Origin: Hysterium pulicare CBS 123377
Lineage: Eukaryota > Ascomycota > Dothideomycetes > Hysteriales > Hysteriaceae
DNA: 64,000 nucleotides
Assembly: GCA_000467715.1 (NCBI GenBank)
Contig: AJFK01000016.1
Coordinates: forward strand, 1 to 64,000
Direction: 5' to 3'
The stretch's first letter is position 1, and every line of letters starts with the position of its first letter. The position numbers and the translations under genes were made by a program. This document shows, in pieces, positions 45,291-57,507 of this stretch. Under the pieces are notes generated by a model. That model was not told where the DNA came from and did no database searches. It worked only from the letters and a program-made list of their open reading frames with translations.

Positions 45291-46823
45291 ATGGAATTTC
45301 TCGCGGCGAATGATCAGGAGAACCTCGTGCACGCTTTTCAGGCCGGTGCAGCTGGGAAACACGGGGTTAAAGCTTTTGGATCCAAAACACCGGCAAACAA
45401 AGCTCCTAAGACACCCTTCAAAGTTCCGCTCAACGACGAAAATGCACCGCTTAGGGCCGGCAAGTCGGTGCTCAAGACAAACGGAAAGGGGAATCAGGAT
45501 CTATTGGCAGGTGGGAAGAAAGGGGGGGATCTGGATCAGAATGCGTTCGTTACGCCAGCGGGTATGCAGAGAACACTGGACACTTTTGTTGAAGGCACAC
45601 TAGCTGATGTACGAATTATAGGACCTCGTAATCGAGCTCCCCTGGGCATGAAGACGACCAATGCCAAAGCCAAGGCCTTCCAAACACCTGCGCCTCTCAC
45701 AGCTTCGGCGAAGACGCAGAAGAAGACAAGCCCGCGTCTTCGTCGTCCAAAAGTCAAAGTACATCAAGCGGAGCCGGTCCAGGATGAAGTGCAGGGGGAA
45801 GAGCGAGAGATTGAGTATATGCCTCCCAGAGGTATACGTGAGTTCTCGTGGTCCCAAAATGATGTATATGATGACTAATATATTATAGCTCTCCCGGATG
45901 AACCAGAAGACTGGCCATCGGATATGAAGTACCCCATGTTCGAAGGCAAGAACATGACTCGTGGAATCACTCAAACCTATTTCAACCCCATCGGTGATGA
46001 TGGTCTCTCCCTCTACGAACGGGAAGACATGATAGCAGATGCCAAAGGCAAGAAGGAACTGGACGAGACCCTGGAAAAAGCTATCGAGGAAAGCATGGTG
46101 GAGGTAGAGCGTGAGGCCTTTGAAGGGCTTGGTCTTAGACCAAAGAAGACTAAGGCGAAGTCTGGACTTGTCAAGAAGGATACAGCACCATCAACCCTCA
46201 AGTCCCGATCCGCCGCTGTAGCTCTCTCGCCAACCTCAAAGCCAAGCTATGCCGCTCCAACAGCTGCAACCAAATCTAAGGCTCCATCGAGCCTAATATT
46301 GAGCAAAAAGACCAAAGCAACAGCACCAATCAACCCTTCTGCTGCTCGCCATGCCGCCGCAAGCACTGCATCTCGCAGCACACTCGGCTACTCGCAAGGT
46401 CGTTCCGCTTCGACGTCTCTTCGCAAACCTCTCTCAAATCTGACTAAAAGCACCGCTCCAACCTCCACATCCAAGAAGCCAACCTCAACCGCATCTTTCA
46501 AACCAACTGTGGAGCCACACAAACGCACAATAAGCCAGCCGGCAACTTCTAGCCTCACAAATGCAAGTACTGAATCTACTTGGGGTAGCTTCTCCCGCTC
46601 CAGCTCAGGTGCTACTCTCACACCCTTGTTTTACTCGAAAGAAGATCTGATGTACGAGGCGGAGGAGGAACTCATCCGGGAGATGAGGCTGAAACAGCTT
46701 CAGGACGATGGTGATGACGATGAAGTTGACTCGTGGATGAGTAGTTTTGCAGGAGGACAGGCGGGATTGAAGTTCGAGGATGAGTATGATGGGTTTCAAT
46801 TGACGCTACCGGAGGGATTGTAA
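45291..46823 (+). CDS. conserved fungal protein, unknown; possible cell-cycle regulator
   Basis: Not firmly recognised. Model: join(45291..45831,45889..46823), 491 aa; intron gtatac..tatag with a GACTAAT branch, splitting an Ala codon to give MPPRALPDEPEDWP. The N-terminus has SKTPANKAPKTPFKVPLNDE and an RTLD motif (MQRTLDTFVEG). A central block reads PSDMKYPMFEGKNMTRGITQ. A long Ser/Thr/Pro/Lys-rich disordered region follows. The C-terminal part is acidic (DDGDDDEVDSWMSSF, FEDEYDGFQLTLPEGL). Basic disordered N-terminal half with destruction-box-like RxxL motifs and an acidic C-terminus is the general layout of securins (Pds1/Cut2). That is only a hypothesis; a clear KEN box is absent. Confidence 0.75.
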
Positions 46824-47745
46824 TGACCTAGAGGTACCGATGCCTTGGTAAGGTGTATTTCAGAGCATGGCTGGTGGAGCCTTTCATTAGGTTTGGAGTT
46901 TTGGAGGGACAGGCTTGGGATCCTTGGTTATCTTTTTAGGTCGATTCATCGGTTTTGCCCTGTCGTTCTGCCTGGCGGGCACTACGGTCGATACGTAGAA
47001 GCCTCGTGGGCTTGCTGATTATTCTGTATGATTACTTTAATACAAAAATCCAACAAGTGTACACTATATTCTAAGTTGATCAGAAATCAAATGGAGTGAC
47101 TTGATTTGATGTAAGTGGGTTCGATTCGAATCGATTCAATTGATAGTGACGTAAAATGCCACACGATGATAATCAACCTCCACCACCAAGAAAGACTTCC
47201 GTGCGCACCCATCCCTTTCTTATCCCATTATACCATTTTCCTGACCCTAGAACTCCATCGCTTCATACCGCGACTTACGGATGAATAGCCGTGTAATGAA
47301 TCAAACATGCCTATACCAAATATGATAAAATCGACCGCCTAAACGTCAATAGCTCGTGCCAGGATATCCGGCGTGGTTCGAGGAGGGCGCTTTTTCATTC
47401 GTGTTCCGAAATCATCCGAAAACATGGAAAGAAGAAAACGGCTCTCAACCCAGACACCGGAATCACCCAGACATAGCCACGAGGAGAAGAAAGCCTAAAG
47501 GGGGACAAACTTGAGCCGAGATGAGGGGGTGTGAGACGCCGTCGAACTCCATGAATCGCCATGCTGCTGAGAAAAAGGATGAAATAATTGAAAAGCAAAC
47601 GGCAATGCAGAATGCGTCGCAACAAGGCAAGAGAGCGTGGGGGTTCTAAAGCGAGCGCAGACAACGAGGCAGTGCCCCAGGGGATGCCTTTTTGCCCTCG
47701 GCTGACGCCCTCAACCGCCCTTTGCCCATTTTGCCCGATACTGAC
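46824..47745. other. convergent intergenic region
   Basis: About 920 bp between two convergent stops. No supported frame, RNA or repeat. A short near-palindromic run (gattcgaatcgattcaattg, about 47125) stands out slightly but nothing else does. Confidence 0.5.
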
Positions 47746-48944
47746 TCATTCATCCTGGGCGTAAAGATTTTGATTGAGAATCTTGTTCATGGTGAACATG
47801 TGTACGCGATCCTGCTTGAAGACTGCGCGCATAGCCTCGTCGCACCGAATCTGGCGCTTGTCGCTCGGGTCTTGAAGATCTCGTTCTTTAACGTATTCCC
47901 AAATTTTTTTGACAGTCTGAGGACGTGAGAGCTATATAACATTAGAAAAAGAACGTAAATATGGTCTACCAAGAAGTGAGGTATGCTTCGAGCTCTATGC
48001 CGCATAGAAGTGCAGGATGGTCTGAGGACAAAATGCCGGAAGTACAAATCAAGACTTACAGTGGTCTCGCCTAATAGTTCCGATAAGGCGGGTGACAGTA
48101 TCATAGGTTTCTGCATAGGAATGATTAGCTTTACTTTGAATACTCCATCGATATTTGGCAGGATGCAAGCATACATGAAAGCCTCCATTTCGTTTAACTT
48201 CCTTCTTCTCCGCCCCACTTCCTGACTCGAGATCGCTATCATCATCTGACTTGATCTTCTTCGCGCTCTTCTTCTTGACTTTTTCCTTCTTCTTTGGTGC
48301 CGGTGCTCGCTTCCTAGTATTCCCACCACCTCTCGTAGATCTCGCAGTCCTCGCGTTCTCTTCTGCCTGAAGCCGGGCAGCAAAAGCTGCATCATCATCC
48401 TCAATTGACTTGTTGTTCTTTTTGTGCTTCTTCTTTGGCGGAGACGGCTCCACTTCCGAGAGTTCTGACTCCTCTTCTTCCATCTTTGCTCGCTTCTGGG
48501 GCGAAGATTGCGCCGAAGCGCTGCCACCTTCGGACGAGTCTCGGGTAGCGTCAGATTTGACGCCGTTTGTAGTATTGGTGTGGGCGGTTGGGGCGGGTTC
48601 AGGAGGATCGACTGCAGATTTTGAGCTGGATTCGTTGTTGTATTTATCAAAGCGCGCCATGATGAGTGCTGTGACTTGGTCCTAAAATTGATATTAGAAA
48701 CCCTTAATTGGAAGGCGGAAGTATTTTGCGAATACCTTTTGCGGTGTTATGTCATAGTCTACCTGCTCTTGAAGGCCTTTCCGTATGCGTTTGGCGGAGA
48801 CAGTCTGCAGATCGCTGGCAGCTAGGATGCTATCTATAATGGCAGAATAGGAGGCTTCGACCTCTGGCGGGAGGGCTAGAGAATCAATGGTTAGAGCGTG
48901 AGTATTTCAGAAGGTTGAAGAGCATACTTACTGGTCACGGTCAT
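47746..48944 (-). CDS. DEK_C/SWIB-domain protein (Uaf30/Spp27/Tri1-like)
   Basis: Chromatin or Pol I-related factor; yeast Uaf30 and fission yeast Spp27 act in the upstream activating factor for rDNA, and Tri1 shares the layout. Model: complement(join(47746..47931,48060..48110,48175..48681,48736..48875,48932..48944)), 298 aa. Exon 1 has 13 nt (MTVT). The DEK C-terminal domain covers about residues 5-58 (LPPEVEASYSAIIDSILAAS, SAKRIRKGLQEQVDYDI). A Ser/Glu/Lys-rich linker follows (PKKKHKKNN, KKEKVKKKSAKKIK). The SWIB/MDM2 domain covers about 220-296 (KPMILSPALSELLGETTLSR, PQTVKKIWEYVKERDLQD, DEAMRAVFKQDRVHMFTMNK). A 51-nt exon carries the first SWIB residues. All five junctions keep frame. Uaf30 versus Tri1 cannot be settled here. 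Confidence 0.92.
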
Positions 48945-49693
48945 GGTGGCAGGCATTCAGACGCTCGTGGGCGGGAAAGGAAAAGAGATGGGAAATAGAT
49001 GCAAATATTTGTCGAAATCAATCGTTTAGGCTATTCCAGCAAGCAAACGGCTTTCCCCCCCGCCGCGCAAGCTGCACCTGAATGGCAAAGCAGATCGACA
49101 ATGGAGAGACGTTGACGGTTGACCCTAAAACGGAAGTGGAATATGCGGGAAGAGCGTGGGGTAGTTGATCGGGGGTATTGGCGGGGTGGGGGCGTACAGA
49201 GCAGTGCAAGATGTATAAGTTGCTCGATGTAGATTATGGTCCCTGCAAGAGGAGGGAGGTGCGAGATAGCGAGATGTGTTTGGGTTGAAGCAGGTGAAGA
49301 TGTGAAAGATGCAGTAGTAACTGAGTGACGCTACGGGCGCAGAGCCGACGCGGTGGCTGGGGACGGCATAAATGAATGACCAGCAGCAGCAGCTATCCAC
49401 ATACGTATGCAGACAATCTTCACATTATTAAATTCTTTCAGGCTTGCATATGCAGAATCAGATACAAACACAACAGTCTCGGAGCATTCCAAACAATTGA
49501 TATCTAGATGTGATGCTCCAAGACCCTACTAGTCCACGCCAAATGACACATGAACCACAGGTGAGCACTTTGCGTGGATGCAGTGAGCCAACACCACGCA
49601 ACGCCGCCAACTGCCATTGTTCTTGGTGTTGAAGCATAGCAAGTCTATGTCACACAGATATTTCGCTTGGAGCAGTGAGTGGCCGGAATTCCT
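48945..49693. other. intergenic region between DEK_C/SWIB gene and RCY1 3' end
   Basis: About 750 bp with no supported gene: promoter side of the SWIB gene (to about 49200) and 3' flank of RCY1. Confidence 0.5.
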
Positions 49694-52568
49694 TCACATG
49701 ACGGCGCAACCAAAGCCGTACATCTGCTTTTCCACTTCTCGCTTGACGCTGAACCAGTCAGCCCTGCGTTCTGCAAACTCGTAAACTTCTTCAGCCCTAA
49801 ATATTCCATAGTATTTATCTGAGTCAGCAATGATGGTCGCGATCTCCTTTGCGTGATCCGGTGCAATAAGATAGATCTGCGAGAGCTCGCGCAATGCACT
49901 GAAATATTGCGTTAAGGACTTGTTTCGAAGGGTCATGATGTATGCATTGTAGGCATTCATGTCGCTAAAAGGAGTTAGCGATGAATGGATGAAATGCAAC
50001 GTTTCACGTCAAGTGCCTACCTGATCAGCTTGATGGCGCCGTCGACACTGATCCGCTGGCGTTTGAGGTGCTTGCACAGCGCAGTGAAGAGGCGCAACCC
50101 GACTTCTTGGTTGAAGACGTCTAACGTGTTCTTGTCTGTGCTACCAACCAGCATACTGGTGTGCGACGAAACGATATCCACTATCTTCTTCGCCGTATGA
50201 CTGGGTCCAATATCGAATAACCGTACTACGCCATCGGCACCAGCAGTGGGGTTGAAGTCGGTAGGCAATTGGGTCGTGGCGCACAGGTATTCGACCTCGT
50301 CCATTAATACATCAAGTCCCTTATTTAAACCTGCTGCAACACGCTCGTCTAACATCTGCTCGAACCGCTTCTTTTCTTTGGCTGCTGGGCTGAGAAAGTC
50401 GTCTCGGTCTGTAAGTTTTGGTGCTACCAGCTCTTGAAGATAGAAGACATCCACCATCTGCTGGATCAGATCACCGACGTTGACCAATTCCAGAAATGCT
50501 ACCAGTGGCGCCACACCTTGCTTGCTATGGTCGCCCACTTCCCTAGGGTTATACACAGATAGATGGGAAACCGCTTTATCAAAGCCCGGTCTGATATGAC
50601 GATTTCCAAGGACCTGCAAGAGGCTGATGAAAACGTTCTCACATTGCTCCTTTGCCTCTTCTCCAGACTGGCCTCCCAGCCTAACGAGTCTTGCTGCCCG
50701 CTCCAAGCTCGATTTGGCGGTGTGAATTAGGTTCAAGGCGACCTCGATGCTAAACAGGGAACGGATGCCTTCTAGACGCGAGTTCATAATTGCAGCCTTC
50801 GCTGCAAGCTCTGTGTTGGGTGCCTCTGGTCTAGGGGATATTGACCGTTCAGCTGGGGTGGGTGTCGAGGATCTTGAGGGAGGTTCGAGAGTCTCGCCAT
50901 TGGTTGTAGTAGCAGTAGCAATTGCAGCAGGTTTGCTGGCGCCAAAAGGAGTTGGTATTGTCGGGAGAACATTGACGGGCATCATAACCACTTTCTTGAA
51001 AGAAGTCAGGAAATCTCTCTTCACAGCCTGTCTATTGACGTTTGCCATGAAGAACGACTCCGTCGATTGCTCTTCATCAGACAGCCTCTTCTTCCACGCA
51101 TCAACTTCAGCTGCAGATTTTCGCTTGAAGAAGTCAAGCTCTTCTTGCAAATAAAGGTCTACGTGGGGCTCAAAACATCGCGATATGACTCGGATGACTT
51201 CTCCTTGAAAGTTCGGCTTCGATCCTTTGGTAGGTTGGAGGGAATGAGCAAGTTGGAGTCCTTGTTCGAAGACCCCGGACACAGCTTTGAGATATACCTC
51301 TATACTCACCTCATGAGCTTCATCGAAAAGCGATGTAACATACTCCGAGATAATATCCTCTCCAATGCGATCTATAAAGGGGAAGAAAACGTCAATGGAA
51401 GAAGGAAAAACCCGATCGATGACCGATCCCTCTTCCTCCAATGAAGTTGCTAGACCCTTGAAAAAGTCGTGCGAAGGCTGAAGAGAGATGTAGCCAGAAG
51501 CGGCATTTCGCAGACAGTCTCTTGGATTGCCCAACTTCTCTTTATCCAGCATTAACGGATGGTTGTGAATGAATGTATCAATTCCGGCAGCGCCACCATT
51601 TAGTGCAACCAGAACGTGAGCATATCGTTTCATACGGCCATCTAAGTCTTTAGACTCATATCCCTGCTCGAATTCTCGGAGCACTGCATTCTCGAAGATC
51701 CCCATCATTGTGTCAAGCCTCTCTTCCCTTTGCTTCCGTCCTTGAGCAAAATCGCTCTTGGAGAAAATTTTGAGTTGTGCTAGCATCTGCGCCTGGTGCT
51801 CGGGGTCGCGATATGTTCGGAATAGTACAGGATCTGTATGAGACCTTGATCTTGCAAGATCAAAATAGTAGGGTGCCAAGGCCCTATATACCTTGCCATA
51901 TTCTTGTCTTGCCATTCCTCTAATTGAGCGAACTCTCGACAGTACTTTCAAAGCCATGTTTGGTTCAATAGAGTGCGTTTGACTTTGTGCAGTTGGGCTA
52001 GATGGGGATAAAGACATAGCATCGAAACCTCTGTCTAAAGTCGAGGCCCGTGGTCTTGATGTACGCTCCCGTGGTTTTCGTCGGTTTTCTTCCTCTAGGC
52101 CAGCGTCGAAGAGAGTAACACTTTGTTTTCGCTCACCATCACCACCTGAAGCTTTACCATTTACACTGCCATTGCTGCCTACCCCAGCTCTCCAGGCTTG
52201 CTCTGCCTCCTTCGCTCTCTGATCTTCCATTTTCCTCCTCATGGACTCTTCAAATCTCTGCCGTGCTTCTGCTTCATTCCAACAACCCATACTATTCAGC
52301 CTCTGGACCCATCGAGTATCATCATATACCATCTCCTGCATTCGTTTACAGGTCCGGGCAAATCTAAACATGTCAGGAACAGGTAGGTAGTCGAGGATCG
52401 TGGCGATCATTTCTGCAGCAGTTAGTATCATGCAATATAGCTTAAATGACACGGTGTACCTGCTGGAAGCACTGGCTTCGAGTCCACGATTTGCGTGGAT
52501 CGTAGAGAAGCCAAGACGTGCTGTCGTGTGTGCTCGCCACTAATGGCGGCTCTTTTGAAAGACGACAT
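49694..52568 (-). CDS. RCY1: F-box / Sec10-like endosomal recycling protein Rcy1 (Pof6)
   Basis: F-box protein that with Skp1 directs recycling of plasma-membrane proteins such as v-SNAREs from endosomes. Model: complement(join(49694..49964,50021..52412,52460..52568)), 923 aa. The F-box is near the N-terminus (SKPVLPAEMIATILDYLPVP, DMFRFARTCKRMQEMVYDD) and is split by the first intron (gtacac..ctgcag). The long remainder is an exocyst Sec10-like helical domain (LKIFSKSDFAQGRKQREERL, RDCLRNAASGYISLQPS, YLQEELDFFKRKSAAEVDAW, KRQRISVDGAIKLISDMNAY). The protein ends YGFGCAVM, a CaaX box, as in yeast Rcy1, where prenylation is needed for membrane binding. The 56-bp second intron splits the Ser codon of SDMNAY. 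No breaks. Confidence 0.94.
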
Positions 52569-53099
52569 CGTTGAAGGCCAGTGTGGTGGAGTGATAGATG
52601 GAATGGAAATTCTATGACATATTCAAAAGGCGTTTCTTCATTGCTAATGACGTTGTGAAGGGCAAATAATGCCAATGGGCGGGTAATGAATGTTTGAGGT
52701 GGACGGTGAACGATGCAAGTTTTAGCGAGGAGTAAGCTCAGGTCCATTTATGATACTGACTTCCAGTTACAGTATATGATCAAGACCGTAAGACAAAAAA
52801 TCTCAAAGTTGATCAATTCTCTTAGATCTGTTACATCTATTTGAAGCTGTTTCCACTACCTATGACAAGATTCATCATATGCAATGCAGAACGAAAGTTA
52901 AAAAACGTGAACACATAATCACCAACAGTCCATAGAAGTCCCCACAGTTCGAACTACGAATAAACAGTGGGAACATCTCATCATATTAATTGAAGTACAG
53001 CTATTATTCAAAAGTAGAGGCTATTCCAATATGCATAAATAAAGCTTGGTCAACTCTTGAGGCCTGATTATTCCCAGACTATCTTGGCTTTGCATCATT
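52569..53099. other. intergenic, AT-leaning
   Basis: RCY1 promoter side plus the 3' flank of the CFEM gene. No frame or RNA recognised. Confidence 0.5.
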
Positions 53100-53738
53100 C
53101 TACAGGACTGCCAGCAGACCTGCGACCGCGATTCCTAATCCAATGCCTGAATCTACATTGTGTACAGCTACATTTGTTGTAGCAGCAGCAGCTGTCGCCG
53201 AACTAGCGCTGGTGACTGACGAGATTCCCGAAGAGATTCCAGAAGAGACTGCTGAAGCGGCCGATAGAGCAGACGACGACCCAGAAGCAGCCGGGTTAGC
53301 TGAAGGGGCGCTTGTAGCTGAAGCGGTCGAGGAACAGGAGGCGACGGAGGGAACCTGGATGCCTTTCGTTTTGCATAGATTTATGGCAAATTGGATGATT
53401 GCTGCAACACAAAATCATCAATTGAATGTAAGCTATAGTGCTTCGTGATACTCACTGTTCTGGTCCGTAGCACTGCAATTTGTGGCAACACAGCAAGAAA
53501 GATCGCTGATAAGATTCTGGTTTGCACAGATGCACTCGACATCGAGGAGCTTGCAGCCGCCGAAGTTATTGCCAACGCATTGTTGCTGCAAAATTCAATT
53601 AGAATCGTGGAGCATATTTCCAGAACAGCTTCAGAAGAGCACGGCAGCACTTACACCGCATTTCGGAAGTTGATCGGTACTTTGTGCAAGAGCAAAAGAG
53701 CTCAGTGTCGCAAAGAGTGCGATTAAGGAGAAGCGCAT
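53100..53738 (-). CDS. CFEM-domain, GPI-anchored cell-surface protein
   Basis: Small secreted Cys-rich fungal surface protein; CFEM proteins bind haem, take part in adhesion or act as effectors. Model: complement(join(53100..53401,53456..53585,53655..53738)), 171 aa; short exons hide it from single-frame scans. Signal peptide: MRFSLIALFATLSSFALA. The CFEM domain is spread over three exons: LPKCGQQCVGNNFGGCKLLD, VECICANQNLISDLSCCVAT, NCSATDQNTIIQFAINLC. The cysteines and the Asp before CxC fit the CFEM pattern. A Ser/Ala-rich stalk follows, and the C-terminus is hydrophobic (SGIGLGIAVAGLLAVL), a GPI signal. Introns: 53654-53586 (gtaagt..ttgcag) and 53455-53402 (gtgagt..ttgcag). Exons sum to 516 nt. 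The Asp preceding the CxC suggests haem-ligand capacity, by family knowledge. Confidence 0.9.
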
Positions 53739-55817
53739 TGTTTGTGAGACTTAGGGAGGCACAACTGACAAGATCTTGGATGTACAGTAATGGTGAGAAC
53801 AGGACGTTGGTACAGTTCCTACAAAACACTGCGATAGAGTCGTGAACTGGGTAATTAGAGAAGAGTCCTGAGCGATGAGCGGAAGGGATTGCAGGTAGAT
53901 CTAGGTGAGTTTCCAGACCACTTTAGAACGGCATCTCAGAAGCGCTAATTGGAGATACCGAGGAGTTGGCTGAATTGGACCTGTCTCGAAGAGATGGATG
54001 CAGGTGCATGCGACGAACAACAATTGGCATGTACAGCACATCTCTATGGATGGAACTTGGATATTAGATTCCGGGTTCAGCATCTGGATTGGCTTACGAA
54101 TTGCCAACAGCCCGTAAGTTTTTCTCCACATGTCGATCCCCGTCCCACTCACGAGCCACTCTTAGTCCATGACAATTTAATCGAGGCAGAGGGAATACGG
54201 GAGTCACGAAAAGAATATCATGCTTCCCGTGTGTCCTTGCACACTTTTACCAGATTTGAATTGTTTGTATTGTTTCAGAGCAGCCTTGCGAACCATCAAG
54301 CTCTCTTACTTCAACTCCAAATCTTTGGATTTCTCGGAAAGCAAGGAGATGTGTATTGCTGTGTATTAAGCTGCGTATTAAACTGCGGAGATCACTAGAA
54401 TCTCAGTCGGCCATCCCCACAAAACGCACGCTGCAAGGCGTGGACATTTGGGCATCTGGGCCTAGAGCAACTTTATTCCGACGTAGGTACTCCGAGTATT
54501 TGGTCGACTTCTCGGCTTCTGTCGTTGCTGGCAAATGCGTTCCCATTCATCCACTCAAATGCTGTCAGAGGAGCTTAAAGTATGGAGGCGACATGGATGG
54601 CAGCCACCTTGATGATGCATTCAAGGCTTCCTTTGCCCAGAAACAGTCGCCGCTATCCTCACTACAAGGATAGCAAAATCCCTCAAAGCTGAGAGCTTGT
54701 CAAGCCGTATGATCCTTCTATGTTCTCCAGACTCCATCCTGTAGCCTCGACATTTCCAAACACAAGAAATCCCGCGCAAAAGGCAGATTGACTGCGAACA
54801 CGCGTCTTTTGATAGTGTCAATAGACCGCCTGATGGGGGTCTGCCAGGTGTATCTCAGGGCGCACACCGAATTTTGCCTCGCCCGGATCCCGCGGTCGAT
54901 CAAGGCGAGAGGGCGCCGAAGGCCTCGCTGTGAATACAGCGCGGATAACACGTCCAGTGCGCTCGAAGTTGGCTGTGTAGCTGGTGAGTCACTTTCGCGG
55001 TCAGACAACAAAGCCGCCATCAACGACGGTAGGGCCTCTGAAACTGTAGCCGTATGTTGGGCGCGAACGGTTCCTGCATAGAAGCCGATGGGCCCGACGC
55101 ACGCAAGTGCCCACGCCTTGCTTTTGGAACCAAAAGCCAACTCTTGCTGACTAGTGGGACCACTATCGTGGTGGGCGAGGGGACCCAAATCGCTGGGAAT
55201 ACAGGCCTATAACCCAAGAAACTCACCTACCACCAAGTTTCAATCATCTACGTGCAGTCGGAGCCTCAAGGCTCTCCACTCGAGACACAGTCCCACTAAG
55301 ATTATAGCCGTGCACTCCGTTTCACATCTGGTTCTATGTGCACCTGCTACGGATCTTCATTTGAAGAACATAACCCTAGAGTTCCCGCTAACGCCGGGGT
55401 CGGGCGAACTCAGTTCGGTGGATGAACGAGCTGCGAACGTGCCATGCGCATGGAAGGCAACCAGAATATTCTAGTACCCGAGGCGTCAAGCAAGGACTGA
55501 TCTCAGCTTACTGGACGTGACGCCGGCGTGTCTTCACGATGTCTCTTTTGATGCAACCGGATCTCAGCCAATCAAATCTGAGGCAAGCATGCATTACCCG
55601 ATTAGGACGCAATATTACCCCCACTCTTTCAACAAACCTAACCACCTTCTCGTCAGTCCCTGAGTCCTTCAGATGTCCTGGAGGAGGCATTTGTGTGGGA
55701 TCCCAAAAGTGAAGCAATTTACCGGATACGTGTAGGGCGTGAGGCTCTTCTTGCCCTGCGCTGACATTTTGCTCTCTCTACGTGTTTATGTGATCCGTAG
55801 AATCTCCAGCTAGCACA
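53739..55817. other. 2 kb without a supported gene
   Basis: Frames up to about 155 codons are open on both strands around 54720-55190, where GC content is high, but they shadow one another and show no domain, splice or signal logic. A GC-rich stretch at 54830-54960 could fold, but I cannot match it to a known RNA. Nothing else stands out. Confidence 0.45.
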
Positions 55818-55823
55818 TATAAA
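55818..55823 (+). promoter_or_regulatory. TATA box
   Basis: TATAAA in the context cacatataaatggag, about 235 bp before the ATG at 56054. It is one of three strong TATA boxes in this otherwise empty region. Confidence 0.45.
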
Positions 55824-56053
55824 TGGAGTGCTGTCCATAGTTCTGTTTCAAACTATCCCATATAACAAAGATCTTCTAAAGCCCCGCGCTATCATAACTA
55901 TATCCTATAACCTTACTCGTCACTAGTCTGCCAAAGTATTACTGCCTTCAGCGCCGCATAATAACATCGTTGATATCCAAACCCTACATTTGTTTCAATA
56001 GAAAGCAGCATCTTATTGCTGCATATTTCATATCAAAAGCCCACTCTTTCATC

Positions 56054-56373
56054 ATGGCACCGAAGACTTCTACAGAAGATAATCCGAGGGATCCAAGTGG
56101 GTACTGAGATGGCCTGCAATGTTAGTAGATTCTTACTGCCATGGATCAAAAACATAGAAATATTAACGCAAGTCTAGTCCATCTAAACAACTTTCATTCA
56201 GAACGTTATCGTCGAATACTCCAAAGCACCTCGCCAACTTCGTGCTTTATACGTTTGGTCTTATTACGAGCCGATTTATGGCAGCTCATCTACTCCAGCT
56301 CTTTTCTTCATTCAATTCTTCCGTTCCGCCGTACTCTTTTCCAATTCATCCAGCTTCAAATGCCCTCAGAGCA
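56054..56373 (+). CDS. candidate small spliced gene, low confidence
   Basis: ATG 56054 opens MAPKTSTEDNPRDPSG; a donor gtactg follows at 56101. Splicing to tcattcag (acceptor about 56198) would continue in frame as GTLSSNTPKHLANFVLYTFG and stop near 56373, giving about 75 residues with a hydrophobic middle. The other frames of exon 2 are also open, so coding bias cannot decide. Support is the upstream TATA box, the intact start context and the phase match. No family recognised; it may not be real. Confidence 0.22.
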
Positions 56374-57341
56374 GCGACTTGACACCAAGGTTCACTAAAG
56401 GATTGACTAAATACGAAGTTGCGCTTACCCAAGCCAGCGAGAGGAGATAAGATAAGATCTTGCGAACAAAACAATTTTTCCAGCCGTCAAGAGATGAACC
56501 TCTTGGGCAGGTTTATTGGCTCAACATAACAGTGGCCGCTTTCGATTGTGTCACTCGCTGTAGAGGGTGGTGGCAGTGCCGCCAACACATCTTCAGAAGA
56601 GGGCTGCGGTGATTTCTCCGGTCAAACGTGGGAGTCAAACCAGCAAAACACAGCTCGACAACATGGATGACCTGCTCATACACCAATGGCGATGCGACGT
56701 CCCTGCATGGTACAAACACCAAACATATGGGCCGAATACTGCTACGAAGATGACGGCCTTGGGAGTCGCCTCGGTGTCTGCCCGAGGGGTGCTCAGGGTG
56801 CTGCGCCCACCGCTGGAGCTGTGCCACAACAAGTCCATATCACGAGCTTCAGGCACCGAAATCCAACCACCACTCAAAATCCACAACGTTCAATGCTGCT
56901 GCCTTGAAGAGCCTCAATAAAGCCTCAGGCGATTGGAAAAACAGCCAAGTGTGGCTCTGCTCGCCCTGTCTACATTATCATCTGCCCTCAGAACACGGTA
57001 AACCTCTCTGTTCACCGCAGCCAAATGGTGAACTGCGAGCGAACGCTACAGCAATGGCTGCCGGCTTGGCATCACCGCGGCCAATCTGGTCGCCTGGATT
57101 GGCCGAGCTAACCCCTGTTTGGTTTTCTTGCGGGAGGTTCTGGGTGAATACAGTTCAACGAGCCTCCGCTTTCCAGCACTGAAACACCGCAACTCCTAGC
57201 CTTGAAGAAGGCGACAGATTATTCACATCGTAAGCTAGCTGGCTTTGCAACATGTTAACAGTGGCGCTACCCTGCCCGGCCCACTGTTGTAGGCCTCTTG
57301 CCTTCCATATACATTATCGACATTGCCCTCCCCATACACCC

Positions 57342-57347
57342 TATAAA
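57342..57347 (+). promoter_or_regulatory. TATA box
   Basis: TATAAA in ccctataaatcaattcaa, about 160 bp before the short reading frame at 57508. Confidence 0.5.
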
Positions 57348-57507
57348 TCAATTCAACCCACAGAACGATATATGAACTCGCAACCCCAAGTACCCCCACT
57401 GTCTTATCCTTTAATCAAGAAGTCCTCTTACTCCGAAGTTTCTAACCCGCACAAATCGTAACACCCTATCACCACAAGCCACAATCACCACGGTCAATTA
57501 TCATATC

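Noticed and set aside
54718-55188. 156-codon minus-strand frame in a GC-rich patch
   Set aside because: Opposite-strand frames are equally open and no family features are visible; GC-rich DNA gives long frames by chance.
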